Assembly: GCA_016218805.1 (NCBI GenBank)
Contig: JACRCW010000092.1
Coordinates: 1 to 64,000, forward strand
Length of the DNA stretch: 64,000 nt
Origin: Deltaproteobacteria bacterium
Lineage (GTDB): Bacteria; Myxococcota; JACRCW01
Direction: 5' to 3'
Both the position numbers and the translations under genes were made by a program. Below the pieces are notes generated by a model. That model had not been told where the DNA came from. It made no database searches and saw only the letters and a list, made by a program, of their open reading frames with translations. Shown in pieces: positions 18,908 through 26,532 of the stretch; within the stretch, counting starts at the first letter, position 1; every line of letters starts with the position of its first letter.

Positions 18908-20431
18908 GTGTCGATGACGACGGACCAAACTGGGATGCTGGCGGACGACCCGCAACGGGCACGCCTGGTGCGGGCAACCGGGCTGCTGTGCTTGGCGTTT
19001 CTGTGGGTGACCACGGCGCGCACGCATGTCTGGGCCGACGCCAGACAGGTCTGCCACGCCGCGGAGAGTCTGCTGGACCACGGGCGACCCGACCTGCCGT
19101 CGCTCGAACGAGGCGACGTCCTCGTCGGTCCCGACGGTCGTTACTACACGCGTTTCCCGCTGGTCATTGTCTTGGGTTGTACGCCGTGGGTAGCCGTCAA
19201 CGGCGCACTCGGTGGCGAAGGGGTGGACGTCGGGTTGCAGGCGCTCGTCCGCGGTTTTGCGCCGGCGGCCCTTGGGGCGACCTCCATCGTCGGCGCGCTT
19301 CGCCTCGCGCTGGTCATGGGTGCCACGACGAGCGGCGCGCTCATCACAGCCGTGGCGCTGATGGGAACGCCTGCGTGGGTCTACGCGCGCACCTACAACG
19401 CCGAGAACGTGTTGATGTGCCTGATGACGTGGCTCGTGCTGGCTTGGACCCTGGCGCGCCGCACCGGGAGCAGGCGCTGGTTCTGGCTGGCGGTCGTGTG
19501 CACGGGACTGTTGCCCCACGCCAAGCTGGTGCTCGCTGCGCTCATGCCGCTGTGCCTGCTGTACTACGGCTGGGGACGGTTTCGGCAGACCTGGCCAGAC
19601 CTGTGGCGGGCCGGCCTGGCGCTGCTGCCATTCGTCGCCGTGATGGCCTGGTACCACGCCATCAGGACGGGGAACCTATCGGCGACCGGATACTCCGCGG
19701 GACCGGAAGCGCAGTTGTGGTTCGACACGCCGCCGTGGCTGGGCGCATACGGGCTGCTGCTCAGCTCGGGAAAAGGGGTCTTTTTCTACGCGCCCTTTGT
19801 GTTGCTTGCCGCGTCCGGTCTGCGTGTGCTGGCCGCGCGCGACCGTGCGCTCGCGGTGCTGCTCGGTGCGGTTGTCGGGTGGGTGTTCATTTCCAGTGCC
19901 ATGTGGTGGGGATGGAGCGGCGGCTGGGCATGGGGGCCCCGCTTCCTGGTTCCATTGCTGCCGGTTCTCTGCGCCGTCTCGGGTCTGTCTCCTCGGGTTG
20001 CGTCCTCGCCACGCGCCTGCTGGGCACTGGTCGCGGCCGGCTACCTCGTCCAACTGGGCGGCGTGCTGGTGAATGCCACGGACTACCTGGAACTGCTGTA
20101 CCGGCACGTCCCCATGATGGGAAAACACGGCGAACACATGCTCAACGCTGAGGCGCCCGCGAACTTCTTTCCCGCGCTCAGTCCGATCATTGGCCACTGG
20201 TGGCTTGCGGTGCTGATGCTGGCGGGCCCGATCTTCTCGCCGGAGTTCCCGGCATGCCGGCTTGGCATGTGCCACATCCGCGTGCCTGACGACATCGCGT
20301 TCTTCCTGCCAGATGTCTGGCCAGCAGCCTCCGCGCCATCGATGGTCGCGCTGCTGCTGCTGGGCGCGGTGGTAGCGGCCGCGGCCCTCCGGCTCAGGCG
20401 TCTTGAGCGCACCGATCCCCCTTCGCAATGA
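18908..20431 (+). CDS. GT-C-type (PMT/ArnT-like) integral membrane glycosyltransferase
   Basis: A 507-residue protein with about 11-13 membrane helices. An early periplasmic loop with DGRYYTRFPLVIVLG and GVDVGLQ resembles GT-C glycosyltransferases that use polyprenyl-phosphate sugars. Acidic residues after helix 1 (RTHVWADARQV) are placed like the catalytic Asp of that fold. GTG at 18908 is chosen because AAAGG lies 7 bp upstream, whereas the ATG at 18914 has a 13-bp gap. The gene lies between two copies of a 27-bp imperfect direct repeat and its codon use looks more even than its neighbours, both compatible with acquisition. The sugar and acceptor are unknown. Confidence 0.7.
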   Translation: MSMTTDQTGMLADDPQRARLVRATGLLCLAFLWVTTARTHVWADARQVCHAAESLLDHGRPDLPSLERGDVLVGPDGRYYTRFPLVIVLGCTPWVAVNGALGGEGVDVGLQALVRGFAPAALGATSIVGALRLALVMGATTSGALITAVALMGTPAWVYARTYNAENVLMCLMTWLVLAWTLARRTGSRRWFWLAVVCTGLLPHAKLVLAALMPLCLLYYGWGRFRQTWPDLWRAGLALLPFVAVMAWYHAIRTGNLSATGYSAGPEAQLWFDTPPWLGAYGLLLSSGKGVFFYAPFVLLAASGLRVLAARDRALAVLLGAVVGWVFISSAMWWGWSGGWAWGPRFLVPLLPVLCAVSGLSPRVASSPRACWALVAAGYLVQLGGVLVNATDYLELLYRHVPMMGKHGEHMLNAEAPANFFPALSPIIGHWWLAVLMLAGPIFSPEFPACRLGMCHIRVPDDIAFFLPDVWPAASAPSMVALLLLGAVVAAAALRLRRLERTDPPSQ

Positions 20432-20541
20432 GGCTGCAGTGATTGAGGCCATGTGATGGACCGGGCACAGGGCTCCGCACCGCCGTCGGCGAGAGTTGGT
20501 TGCGCCGAACCCGGCCCCGCGTGCCGCGTGTTGCGTACGTG

Positions 20542-20568
20542 CGGCGCCCGGCTCACGGAACCACACGC
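20542..20568 (+). repeat. 27-bp imperfect direct repeat, right copy
   Basis: The partner of 18783-18809 lies in the 265-bp gap before prlC. Nothing else in the gap is recognisable. Confidence 0.6.
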
Positions 20569-20696
20569 AACCCCCGTCAGGAATCACCGGGTCCCGCCTG
20601 CCACAAGTGACGTCGGCGCCCGGCCACACGCCCGCGGCGACCCCGTGATTGTCACCGCCCCCCCGCTCCCCTACATCCCTGCGCGAGGACCCCCGC

Positions 20697-22748
20697 ATGA
20701 ACGACAACCCGCTCCTGGACCTGTCCGGCCTGCCGCCGTTTCACCTTGTCACGCCGGCGCACGTGGAGCCCGCCATCCGGGAACTGGTGCGCCGCGCGGA
20801 TGACGGCCTGACCGCGCTGGAGAAGCACGCGCCGCCAACGTGGGACACCGTGGAGCGGCTCATGGACCTGCACGAACCGTTGGGAAACGCGTGGGGCCTG
20901 GTGAACCACCTGATGGGCGTGCGCAACAGCCCGGAGTTGCGCACGGCGCACCAGGCCGTGCAGCCGGACGTGGTGATGTGTTTCATGCGCGCGTCCCAGA
21001 GCGAGCCGCTGTTCAAGGCGCTGCAGGGCCTGCGCGGATCCCCGGAGTGGGCCACGCTGGACGGAGCGCAGCAACGCGCGGTGGACAAGCGGATCCTGGA
21101 CGCAAGATTGAGCGGCATGGCGCTGCCCGCGGCGCAGCGGGACCGGTTCAACGCCATTGAGCAGGAACTCAGTGACCTGGAGACGCAGTTTGCCAACCAC
21201 GTGTTGGACGCCACCAAGGCGTGGGCGCTCACCCTCACCCGCCCCGACGAGATTGACGGCCTGCCGCAGAGCCTCCTGGCACTGGCCGCCGGTGCGGCGC
21301 GCTCCGCGGGTGACCCGGCGGCCACGCCGGAGCGCGGACCGTGGCGCATCACGCTGGACGCACCGTCGGTGAGTCCGTTCCTGCGCCACGCGCGCCGCCG
21401 GGACCTGCGCGAGCGGGTGTACCGCGCGTACGTCACCCGCGCGTCCGACGGGCCGCTGGACAACGGGCCGCTCATTGACCGCTTGTTGGCGCTGCGGCTG
21501 GAGAAGGCGAAACTGCTTGATTTCAATACTTACGCGGAGCTGTCCCTGGCCACCAAGATGGCGCCCGGCGTGGATGCGGTGTGGAAACTGCTGGAGGACC
21601 TACGCGAAAAGAGCATGGACGCGGCGCGCAAGGACCTGGATGAACTGGTGGCCCTCAACGGTGGCCAGGCGCTGGCCCTGTGGGACGTGGACTTCCTCTC
21701 CGAACGGCTGCGCGAGTCCCGCTTCAACTACACCGAGGAGGAACTGCGGCCCTATTTCCCGCTGCCGCGCGCGCTGGAGGGATTGTTTGCATTGGCCGGG
21801 CGGTTGTTCGGCGTGACGGTATCCCGCGCGGACGGTGAAGCCCCCACGTGGCACCCTGACGTCATGTTCTTCCGCGTGACGGCGCGGGACGGCGCACCGG
21901 TGGCGGCGTTCTACCTGGACCCGTACTCCCGCCCCGCGGACAAGCGCGGCGGCGCTTGGGCGGATGAATGTGTGGCCCGCCGCCGGCGCCGTGGCGGAGC
22001 CGGCGCGCGGATGCCGGTCTCCTACCTGTGCTGCAACCAGACGCCCCCCGTGGACGGGAAGCCGTCGCTGATGACCTTCCGCGAAGTGGAGACGTTGTTC
22101 CACGAGTTTGGCCACGGCCTGCAGCATATGCTGACGCGCGTGGACGTTTCTGATGTGTCCGGCATCCGCGGCATCGAGTGGGACGCGGTGGAACTGCCCA
22201 GCCAGTTCATGGAAAACTGGTGCTATCACCGCGAAACGCTGTTGGGGCTGAGCCGCCACGTGGACACCGGCGCGCCGCTGCCGGATGCGCTGTTTGAGAA
22301 GATCAAGGCGGCGCGCACCTTCCGGTCCGGCAGCATGATGCTGCGGCAGCTGTACTTTGGAATGGTGGACTTTGAGCTGCACCACCGCCACGTGCCGGGT
22401 TCTGCCCCGGTGCTGGACGTGCAGCGGCGCGTGGCGGCGCGCACCACCGTGATTCCGCCGTTGCCGGAGGACCGGTTCCTCAACGGGTTCACGCACATCT
22501 TCGCGGGCGGGTACGCGGCGGGTTACTACGGCTACAAGTGGGCTGAAGTGTTGAGCGCAGATGCGTTTGGCGCGTTTGAAGAAGCGGGGCTGGGTGACGC
22601 CGCGGCGGTCACCGCGGTGGGCGCGCGCTTCCGCGACACCGTGCTGGCCCTGGGCGGCAGCGTGCATCCCAGCGACGTGTTCCGCCGTTTCCGCGGCCGG
22701 GACCCGGAGCCCACCGCGCTGCTGCGCCACGCGGGCCTGGCGGCGTAG
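20697..22748 (+). CDS. prlC: M3 family oligopeptidase A (zinc)
   Basis: Oligopeptidase A degrades short peptides, including cleaved signal peptides, in the cytoplasm. The 683-residue product has the M3 zinc site HEFGH at residues 469-473 inside ETLFHEFGHGLQH, with the downstream Glu ligand expected in the GIEWDAVELPSQFMENW block. The C-terminal segment FTHIFAGGYAAGYYGYKWAE is also typical. ATG 20697 is used. It is followed after 12 bp by a GNAT gene and may start a five-gene run to 25746, although its job looks like housekeeping. Confidence 0.93.
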   Translation: MNDNPLLDLSGLPPFHLVTPAHVEPAIRELVRRADDGLTALEKHAPPTWDTVERLMDLHEPLGNAWGLVNHLMGVRNSPELRTAHQAVQPDVVMCFMRASQSEPLFKALQGLRGSPEWATLDGAQQRAVDKRILDARLSGMALPAAQRDRFNAIEQELSDLETQFANHVLDATKAWALTLTRPDEIDGLPQSLLALAAGAARSAGDPAATPERGPWRITLDAPSVSPFLRHARRRDLRERVYRAYVTRASDGPLDNGPLIDRLLALRLEKAKLLDFNTYAELSLATKMAPGVDAVWKLLEDLREKSMDAARKDLDELVALNGGQALALWDVDFLSERLRESRFNYTEEELRPYFPLPRALEGLFALAGRLFGVTVSRADGEAPTWHPDVMFFRVTARDGAPVAAFYLDPYSRPADKRGGAWADECVARRRRRGGAGARMPVSYLCCNQTPPVDGKPSLMTFREVETLFHEFGHGLQHMLTRVDVSDVSGIRGIEWDAVELPSQFMENWCYHRETLLGLSRHVDTGAPLPDALFEKIKAARTFRSGSMMLRQLYFGMVDFELHHRHVPGSAPVLDVQRRVAARTTVIPPLPEDRFLNGFTHIFAGGYAAGYYGYKWAEVLSADAFGAFEEAGLGDAAAVTAVGARFRDTVLALGGSVHPSDVFRRFRGRDPEPTALLRHAGLAA

Positions 22749-22760
22749 GAGCGGACCGGC

Positions 22761-23390
22761 ATGCGTTTGGGTGTCCAACGCCGTCACATCTACCTGGCCC
22801 CGCCGGAAGGGCTGGACCGTTACTGGTTTGTCCAGCAATTCAACCGTAATGACATCTACCCCATGTTCGGGTTTCCGGAACCCGCGGGCATGCAGATGGC
22901 CGCGCGCCTCGCGGACGGCGAACTGGTCGTCGGAATGATCCGGCTGGTGGCCAACCGCGCGCGGATCGGTTTTGTGCTGATGTTTCCGCCGGGGGGAGAC
23001 GTGGAATTCTGGGAATTCGGCTACGCCATCACGTCTCCCAAGTACCGGGACGCCTACGCCGCCATCAACGCCATGGATGCCATGGCGCATTACATGTTTG
23101 ACCACGTCAAGGTGCCGCTGTGCGGCGGCCGCACGCGTGACGACAACGCAGCCGCCGAAGCCATTCCGCGGCGGCTGGGATACCGGCAGATCCGTACCGC
23201 TGAACACGGCGGGCACACCTATCGCATCTACACGCTGGACCCGGCCGGCTGGGCGCGGCGCAAGGCGCGCCTGGAATCCGGGGAATTGATGCGCCCTTCA
23301 GCGGGCGGGGCCGCGCTGGTGGTCCTCCCCGCTCCGCCGTTCCACCCCGTGCTGCAACCGCCGCCCGCGGGCGGAGCGGAGAGTCCATGA
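22761..23390 (+). CDS. GNAT-fold N-acyltransferase
   Basis: The 209-residue product has the order of a GCN5-type acyltransferase. A central strand pair (ADGELVVGMIRLVANRARI) is followed by a core strand and helix (FWEFGYAITSPKYRDAYAAI). Near the C-terminus comes AAEAIPRRLGYRQI, where a family member would place its late helix. The classical acetyl-CoA loop is poorly conserved, so the acyl donor is uncertain. It overlaps the next gene by ATGA and is likely co-translated with the diiron protein. Confidence 0.7.
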   Translation: MRLGVQRRHIYLAPPEGLDRYWFVQQFNRNDIYPMFGFPEPAGMQMAARLADGELVVGMIRLVANRARIGFVLMFPPGGDVEFWEFGYAITSPKYRDAYAAINAMDAMAHYMFDHVKVPLCGGRTRDDNAAAEAIPRRLGYRQIRTAEHGGHTYRIYTLDPAGWARRKARLESGELMRPSAGGAALVVLPAPPFHPVLQPPPAGGAESP

Positions 23391-24376
23391 GCAAGACGTT
23401 TGACCTGCTCAACATGCGCCCCAGCGGCATTCCCAACATGGAAGGCCTGTTTGGCAAGGCGCACAGCCACAACTGGGACATTGACCGCGACGTGGACTGG
23501 AGCCGCGGCATCCAGCCGGACGACCCGGTGATGGGCCCGCGGTGGGCGCCGTACTCCCTCACGCCCACGTTCCGGAAGCTGCCGCTGCGCGCGCGCAACC
23601 ACTTCACCCGCCGGTCGTTCTCGTTCACGCTCAACAGCCTGCGCCTGGGTGAGGCGGTGGCGGAAGAGGTGTGTTTCCGCGTGGGCTTGAAGTCCCGCCA
23701 CCCGGACCAGAAGAGCCACGCTGCGGCACAGGCCATGGATGAGGCGCGCCATTACACCGCCTATTCGCGCATCCTGGAGATGCTCAATGAACAACCCGAG
23801 GAAATAGAAAAGCACACGCGCACCACGTTTGACACCGTGTTGGCGCTGGACAGCGTGCATGACCTCATTGCGTGGGAAATGTTCTACCTGGAGAGCCTGG
23901 CCACCAACGTGTTGCGGCTTATTGGCCAGCACGCGCGGCACCCGGTGGTAAAGCGCGTGTTTCGCCTGAGCACGCGGGATGAGAGCCGGCACATGGGGTT
24001 CGGCATCCTGTACGTGCAGGACTGGCTGGGGCGCTGCAACTTTGACGAGCAGGTGGAATTCGCCGGGACGTGGCTGAACCAGATTCTCACGCTGAGCTTT
24101 GGGCAACAGGATCCCACCTCACTCAACCGCACCACGCGCTGGCTGTATGAAGCGGACGTGGCCAACAGCCTGGAACTGGCCACTGCCATGTTGCGCGAGC
24201 AGCAGGTGGTGCTGCAGCGGGACTTTGAGGACGCGGCGGCGGGAACGCGCGTGCCGCAGGAACTGAAGAGCGCGCGGCGCGCGGGCCTGCTGCGGCCGGA
24301 CCTGCTGGAGGCGCTGCGCCTGCAGGCGCACCCGCTGGTGCGCGGGGCCCTGGCGGCGTCAGAAAAGGATGACTGA
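23387..24376 (+). CDS. Ferritin-like diiron protein (putative oxygenase)
   Basis: This 329-residue helical protein carries two ExxH motifs that define ferritin-like diiron enzymes: Glu119/His122 (DEARH) and Glu199/His202 (DESRH). Further Glu residues lie at 89, 93-94 (EAVAEEV) and 164/169 (WEMFYLE). This E-ExxH-E-ExxH order fits diiron oxygenases and aldehyde-deformylating types better than the extra-His N-oxygenases. It lies between a GNAT and a 2-oxoglutarate dioxygenase gene with overlaps of 4 and 8 bp, suggesting stepwise oxidation of one small molecule. The substrate is unknown. Confidence 0.75.
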   Translation: MSKTFDLLNMRPSGIPNMEGLFGKAHSHNWDIDRDVDWSRGIQPDDPVMGPRWAPYSLTPTFRKLPLRARNHFTRRSFSFTLNSLRLGEAVAEEVCFRVGLKSRHPDQKSHAAAQAMDEARHYTAYSRILEMLNEQPEEIEKHTRTTFDTVLALDSVHDLIAWEMFYLESLATNVLRLIGQHARHPVVKRVFRLSTRDESRHMGFGILYVQDWLGRCNFDEQVEFAGTWLNQILTLSFGQQDPTSLNRTTRWLYEADVANSLELATAMLREQQVVLQRDFEDAAAGTRVPQELKSARRAGLLRPDLLEALRLQAHPLVRGALAASEKDD

Positions 24377-25295
24377 GGCCCACGTGGTGAAACCCCTGGG
24401 CAACGGGCCCGCCCTTCGCCTGACGCCGGCGCATCCCGGCGCGGCGCTCCCCGTGGACGGCGTGGAAGAACTGCTGGACCGGCACGGCGCGCTGTTCCTG
24501 CAGGGATACGGTGCCGGGGCGGACGCGGCGGCAGCCTGGGCGCGGCGGTTTGTGCGCAGGGCGCTGCGGACGCCCTTTGAACGCGTTTCCCACGCTATCC
24601 ACCGGGACCTCCAGACCGCCACCAAGGGAACAATAGCGCAGGATTTCCACGCGGAGTTCTCGCACCTGCCCCACTGCGTCACCCGCATGGTCTTCTGGTG
24701 TGACGTGCCCGGCAACCCGAACCATATCGTCGACGGGGCCCGCCTGGTGGAGGCGCTGTCCGCGGACGTGCGCCGCACCCTGTCCGGCACGCTCCTGCGC
24801 TTCACCGCGCTGCACACCGCGGCCATGTGGCACGCCTTCACCGGCGTGTCAGATCGCGAATCACTGGAAACGTTGGCCCGGGACATTCCCGGTTATTCCT
24901 TCACGTTCCTGCCGGAGGGCGGCCTGCTCACGCACTACCTGGTGCCGGCCATCCACCCGCACCCGGTGGCCGGGCCGGTCCTGTGCAACAACATGATTCC
25001 CGGCGCGTACTCCGGCCTGTGGGTGACGCATGCTGATGGCCGCCCGCTTGCTGACGACGTCATCCGTGCCGTCCGCGACACCGCGCACGCGCTGGCCGCA
25101 CCCATCCGGTGGCAGGCCGGGGATATCCTGGTGCTGGACAATACGCGCGTCATGCACGCGCGCGACGCGCAACCCGCGCACCGGCGCTTGTACTTGGTGC
25201 AGGGCTGGCATGAAGCGGGTGGAGACGCTTTGCCGGCGGGGAGCAACGCGCTAAACGGGAACCATGGCACATCCTCCGTCGTCGTCGTCCGCTGA
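24369..25295 (+). CDS. TauD/TfdA-like 2-oxoglutarate/Fe(II) dioxygenase (copy 1)
   Basis: A 308-residue enzyme with an intact facial triad: His94 and Glu96 (DFHAEF) and distal His263 (LDNTRVMHARD), with Arg272/273 available for 2-oxoglutarate. HxE rather than HxD is allowed in the family. Halogenases lose the acid here, so hydroxylation or desaturation is more likely. It overlaps the diiron gene by 8 bp and the next gene by 32 bp. A paralogue with the same triad spacing lies at 31692-32555. The substrate cannot be read from sequence. Confidence 0.8.
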   Translation: MTEAHVVKPLGNGPALRLTPAHPGAALPVDGVEELLDRHGALFLQGYGAGADAAAAWARRFVRRALRTPFERVSHAIHRDLQTATKGTIAQDFHAEFSHLPHCVTRMVFWCDVPGNPNHIVDGARLVEALSADVRRTLSGTLLRFTALHTAAMWHAFTGVSDRESLETLARDIPGYSFTFLPEGGLLTHYLVPAIHPHPVAGPVLCNNMIPGAYSGLWVTHADGRPLADDVIRAVRDTAHALAAPIRWQAGDILVLDNTRVMHARDAQPAHRRLYLVQGWHEAGGDALPAGSNALNGNHGTSSVVVVR

Positions 25296-25746
25296 GGTCA
25301 TCACCCACCCGCTGGTGGACTACTGCCTGCGCCGGCTGCAGCCGGGAACCCCATCGGGTGAGCCCTACCAGCTCGCCCCTGCGTCGTTGAGCTGGGTGTC
25401 GGACACGCTGAAGGTCATTGCGGGACGTGACCTGGGGATCGCGGCCCGGGAGTTGCTCGTGCTCGCCTACCAGCTTGACACGCACTTCAAGTGCCCAACC
25501 GCGGCGGACGTGGTCCTGGGGCTGCTGGTTGAACAGAAGCCGCGGCTGGCGGCGCTGACGGAGGGCGGCGGTGACCTGGTCAGTGCCCTGGAAAGCAAGT
25601 CGCGTCGCGCGCAGCTCGCCAGCGTCGTGGGAAGCACGGTGAGTTCGCTGCCGGTGGCCAGCGGACCGGCGCCGCAGGGAAGCGTGAAGGGCGGGCCGTT
25701 TGCCAGGTTTTCCGCGGGCAGCACGCTGGAGAAACCAAAGAAATGA
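25264..25746 (+). CDS. Hypothetical protein
   Basis: A 160-residue protein without a recognised domain. It has a Ser-rich start, a helical middle (RELLVLAYQLDTHFKCPTAA, VLGLLVEQKPRLAAL) and a Gly/Pro/Ser-rich tail. The start at 25264 lies 32 bp inside the dioxygenase gene, and GGGA lies nearby. It is the last gene of the run beginning at prlC. There is no signal peptide or membrane helix. Its translation is supported by position and codon use only. Confidence 0.6.
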   Translation: MAHPPSSSSAEVITHPLVDYCLRRLQPGTPSGEPYQLAPASLSWVSDTLKVIAGRDLGIAARELLVLAYQLDTHFKCPTAADVVLGLLVEQKPRLAALTEGGGDLVSALESKSRRAQLASVVGSTVSSLPVASGPAPQGSVKGGPFARFSAGSTLEKPKK

Positions 25747-25758
25747 AATCGCGGGGAC

Positions 25759-26121
25759 CTACTGGTTGCCCTTGTTGGGCATCTCGAAGTCAACCTTCCG
25801 GTAGGCGCGCCACCCCTCCTCGGAGATGTCACCCGCGCGCAACGGCAGGGCGTCCTGCACCACCCTCCCGTTCCCAAGCACCGTGCTGATCTCCGGGTCA
25901 CACGTGAAGAACCGGGATGCCCAGCCCTGCTTCATGACGTCCGCGAGGAACGGCCGGGTGTTCTGCACCCAGTTGGCCATCACTTCCCGGTCCGGCCGGG
26001 TCAGCGAAGCCAACTCCTTGCGGAGCGACGCGACGGTGTCCAGCGTGATGAAACTGTTGTTGGTCGCGCTCGCGACGTTCTGAGCAAATTGCGCGCGAAC
26101 TGGGCTCATGGTGATGGACAT
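25759..26121 (-). CDS. Hypothetical protein
   Basis: A 120-residue mostly helical protein, unrelated to anything I recognise. It is preceded by a strong ribosome site (GGAGGAG, 7-8 bp before the ATG at 26121), and its 3' end is 12 bp from the convergent gene. It contains one Cys (FFTCDPE). No export signal is visible. The 237 bp upstream to 26358 hold nothing recognisable. Confidence 0.65.
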   Translation of the reverse strand: MSITMSPVRAQFAQNVASATNNSFITLDTVASLRKELASLTRPDREVMANWVQNTRPFLADVMKQGWASRFFTCDPEISTVLGNGRVVQDALPLRAGDISEEGWRAYRKVDFEMPNKGNQ

Positions 26122-26358
26122 GCGGCTCTCCTCCGGCGCGGCTGCGCCCCCAATGCATGCCAATGACTACCCGCTCCTGCGCGCGTCGTCAAAAGGCAGC
26201 CTTGTTGCGCAATTTCCGTCGTGGCCGGTCAGCGGTGCTCCACGGCACCCTGCCCTGCGTGACGACGCTGGTTCCGTCGCGGTTCAGGCATCCCGGGAAT
26301 AGCCAGTGGGCGTCACGCGCATTGATGGGTGAACCCGGGCCGTGCCAAGACCGCGCTC

Positions 26359-26530
26359 ATGGACGTGCAGCGCCTACGCATCTTCGTCAGTGTTGTGGAT
26401 GCCGGCTCATTGAGGGCCACGGCGCCGTGCGCCATACCCCGGCGGCCGCCGGCAACGTCACCTCTGCCTGCGGCTTGCCCTCGGCCGCGCCGGCGCATGA
26501 CCAACCGGCCGGCTCGCGCTATCGGGTGAG
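26359..26530 (+). pseudogene. Decayed LysR-type regulator remnant
   Basis: The first 18 codons (MDVQRLRIFVSVVDAGSL) match the start of a LysR-type helix-turn-helix. The expected continuation then appears in another frame as RHTPAAAGNVTSA, like the LysR recognition-helix segment. A frameshift or deletion lies near 26420, and everything after about residue 45 is gone. The remnant ends just before the multihaem cytochrome gene. Confidence 0.6.
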
Positions 26531-26532
26531 CC

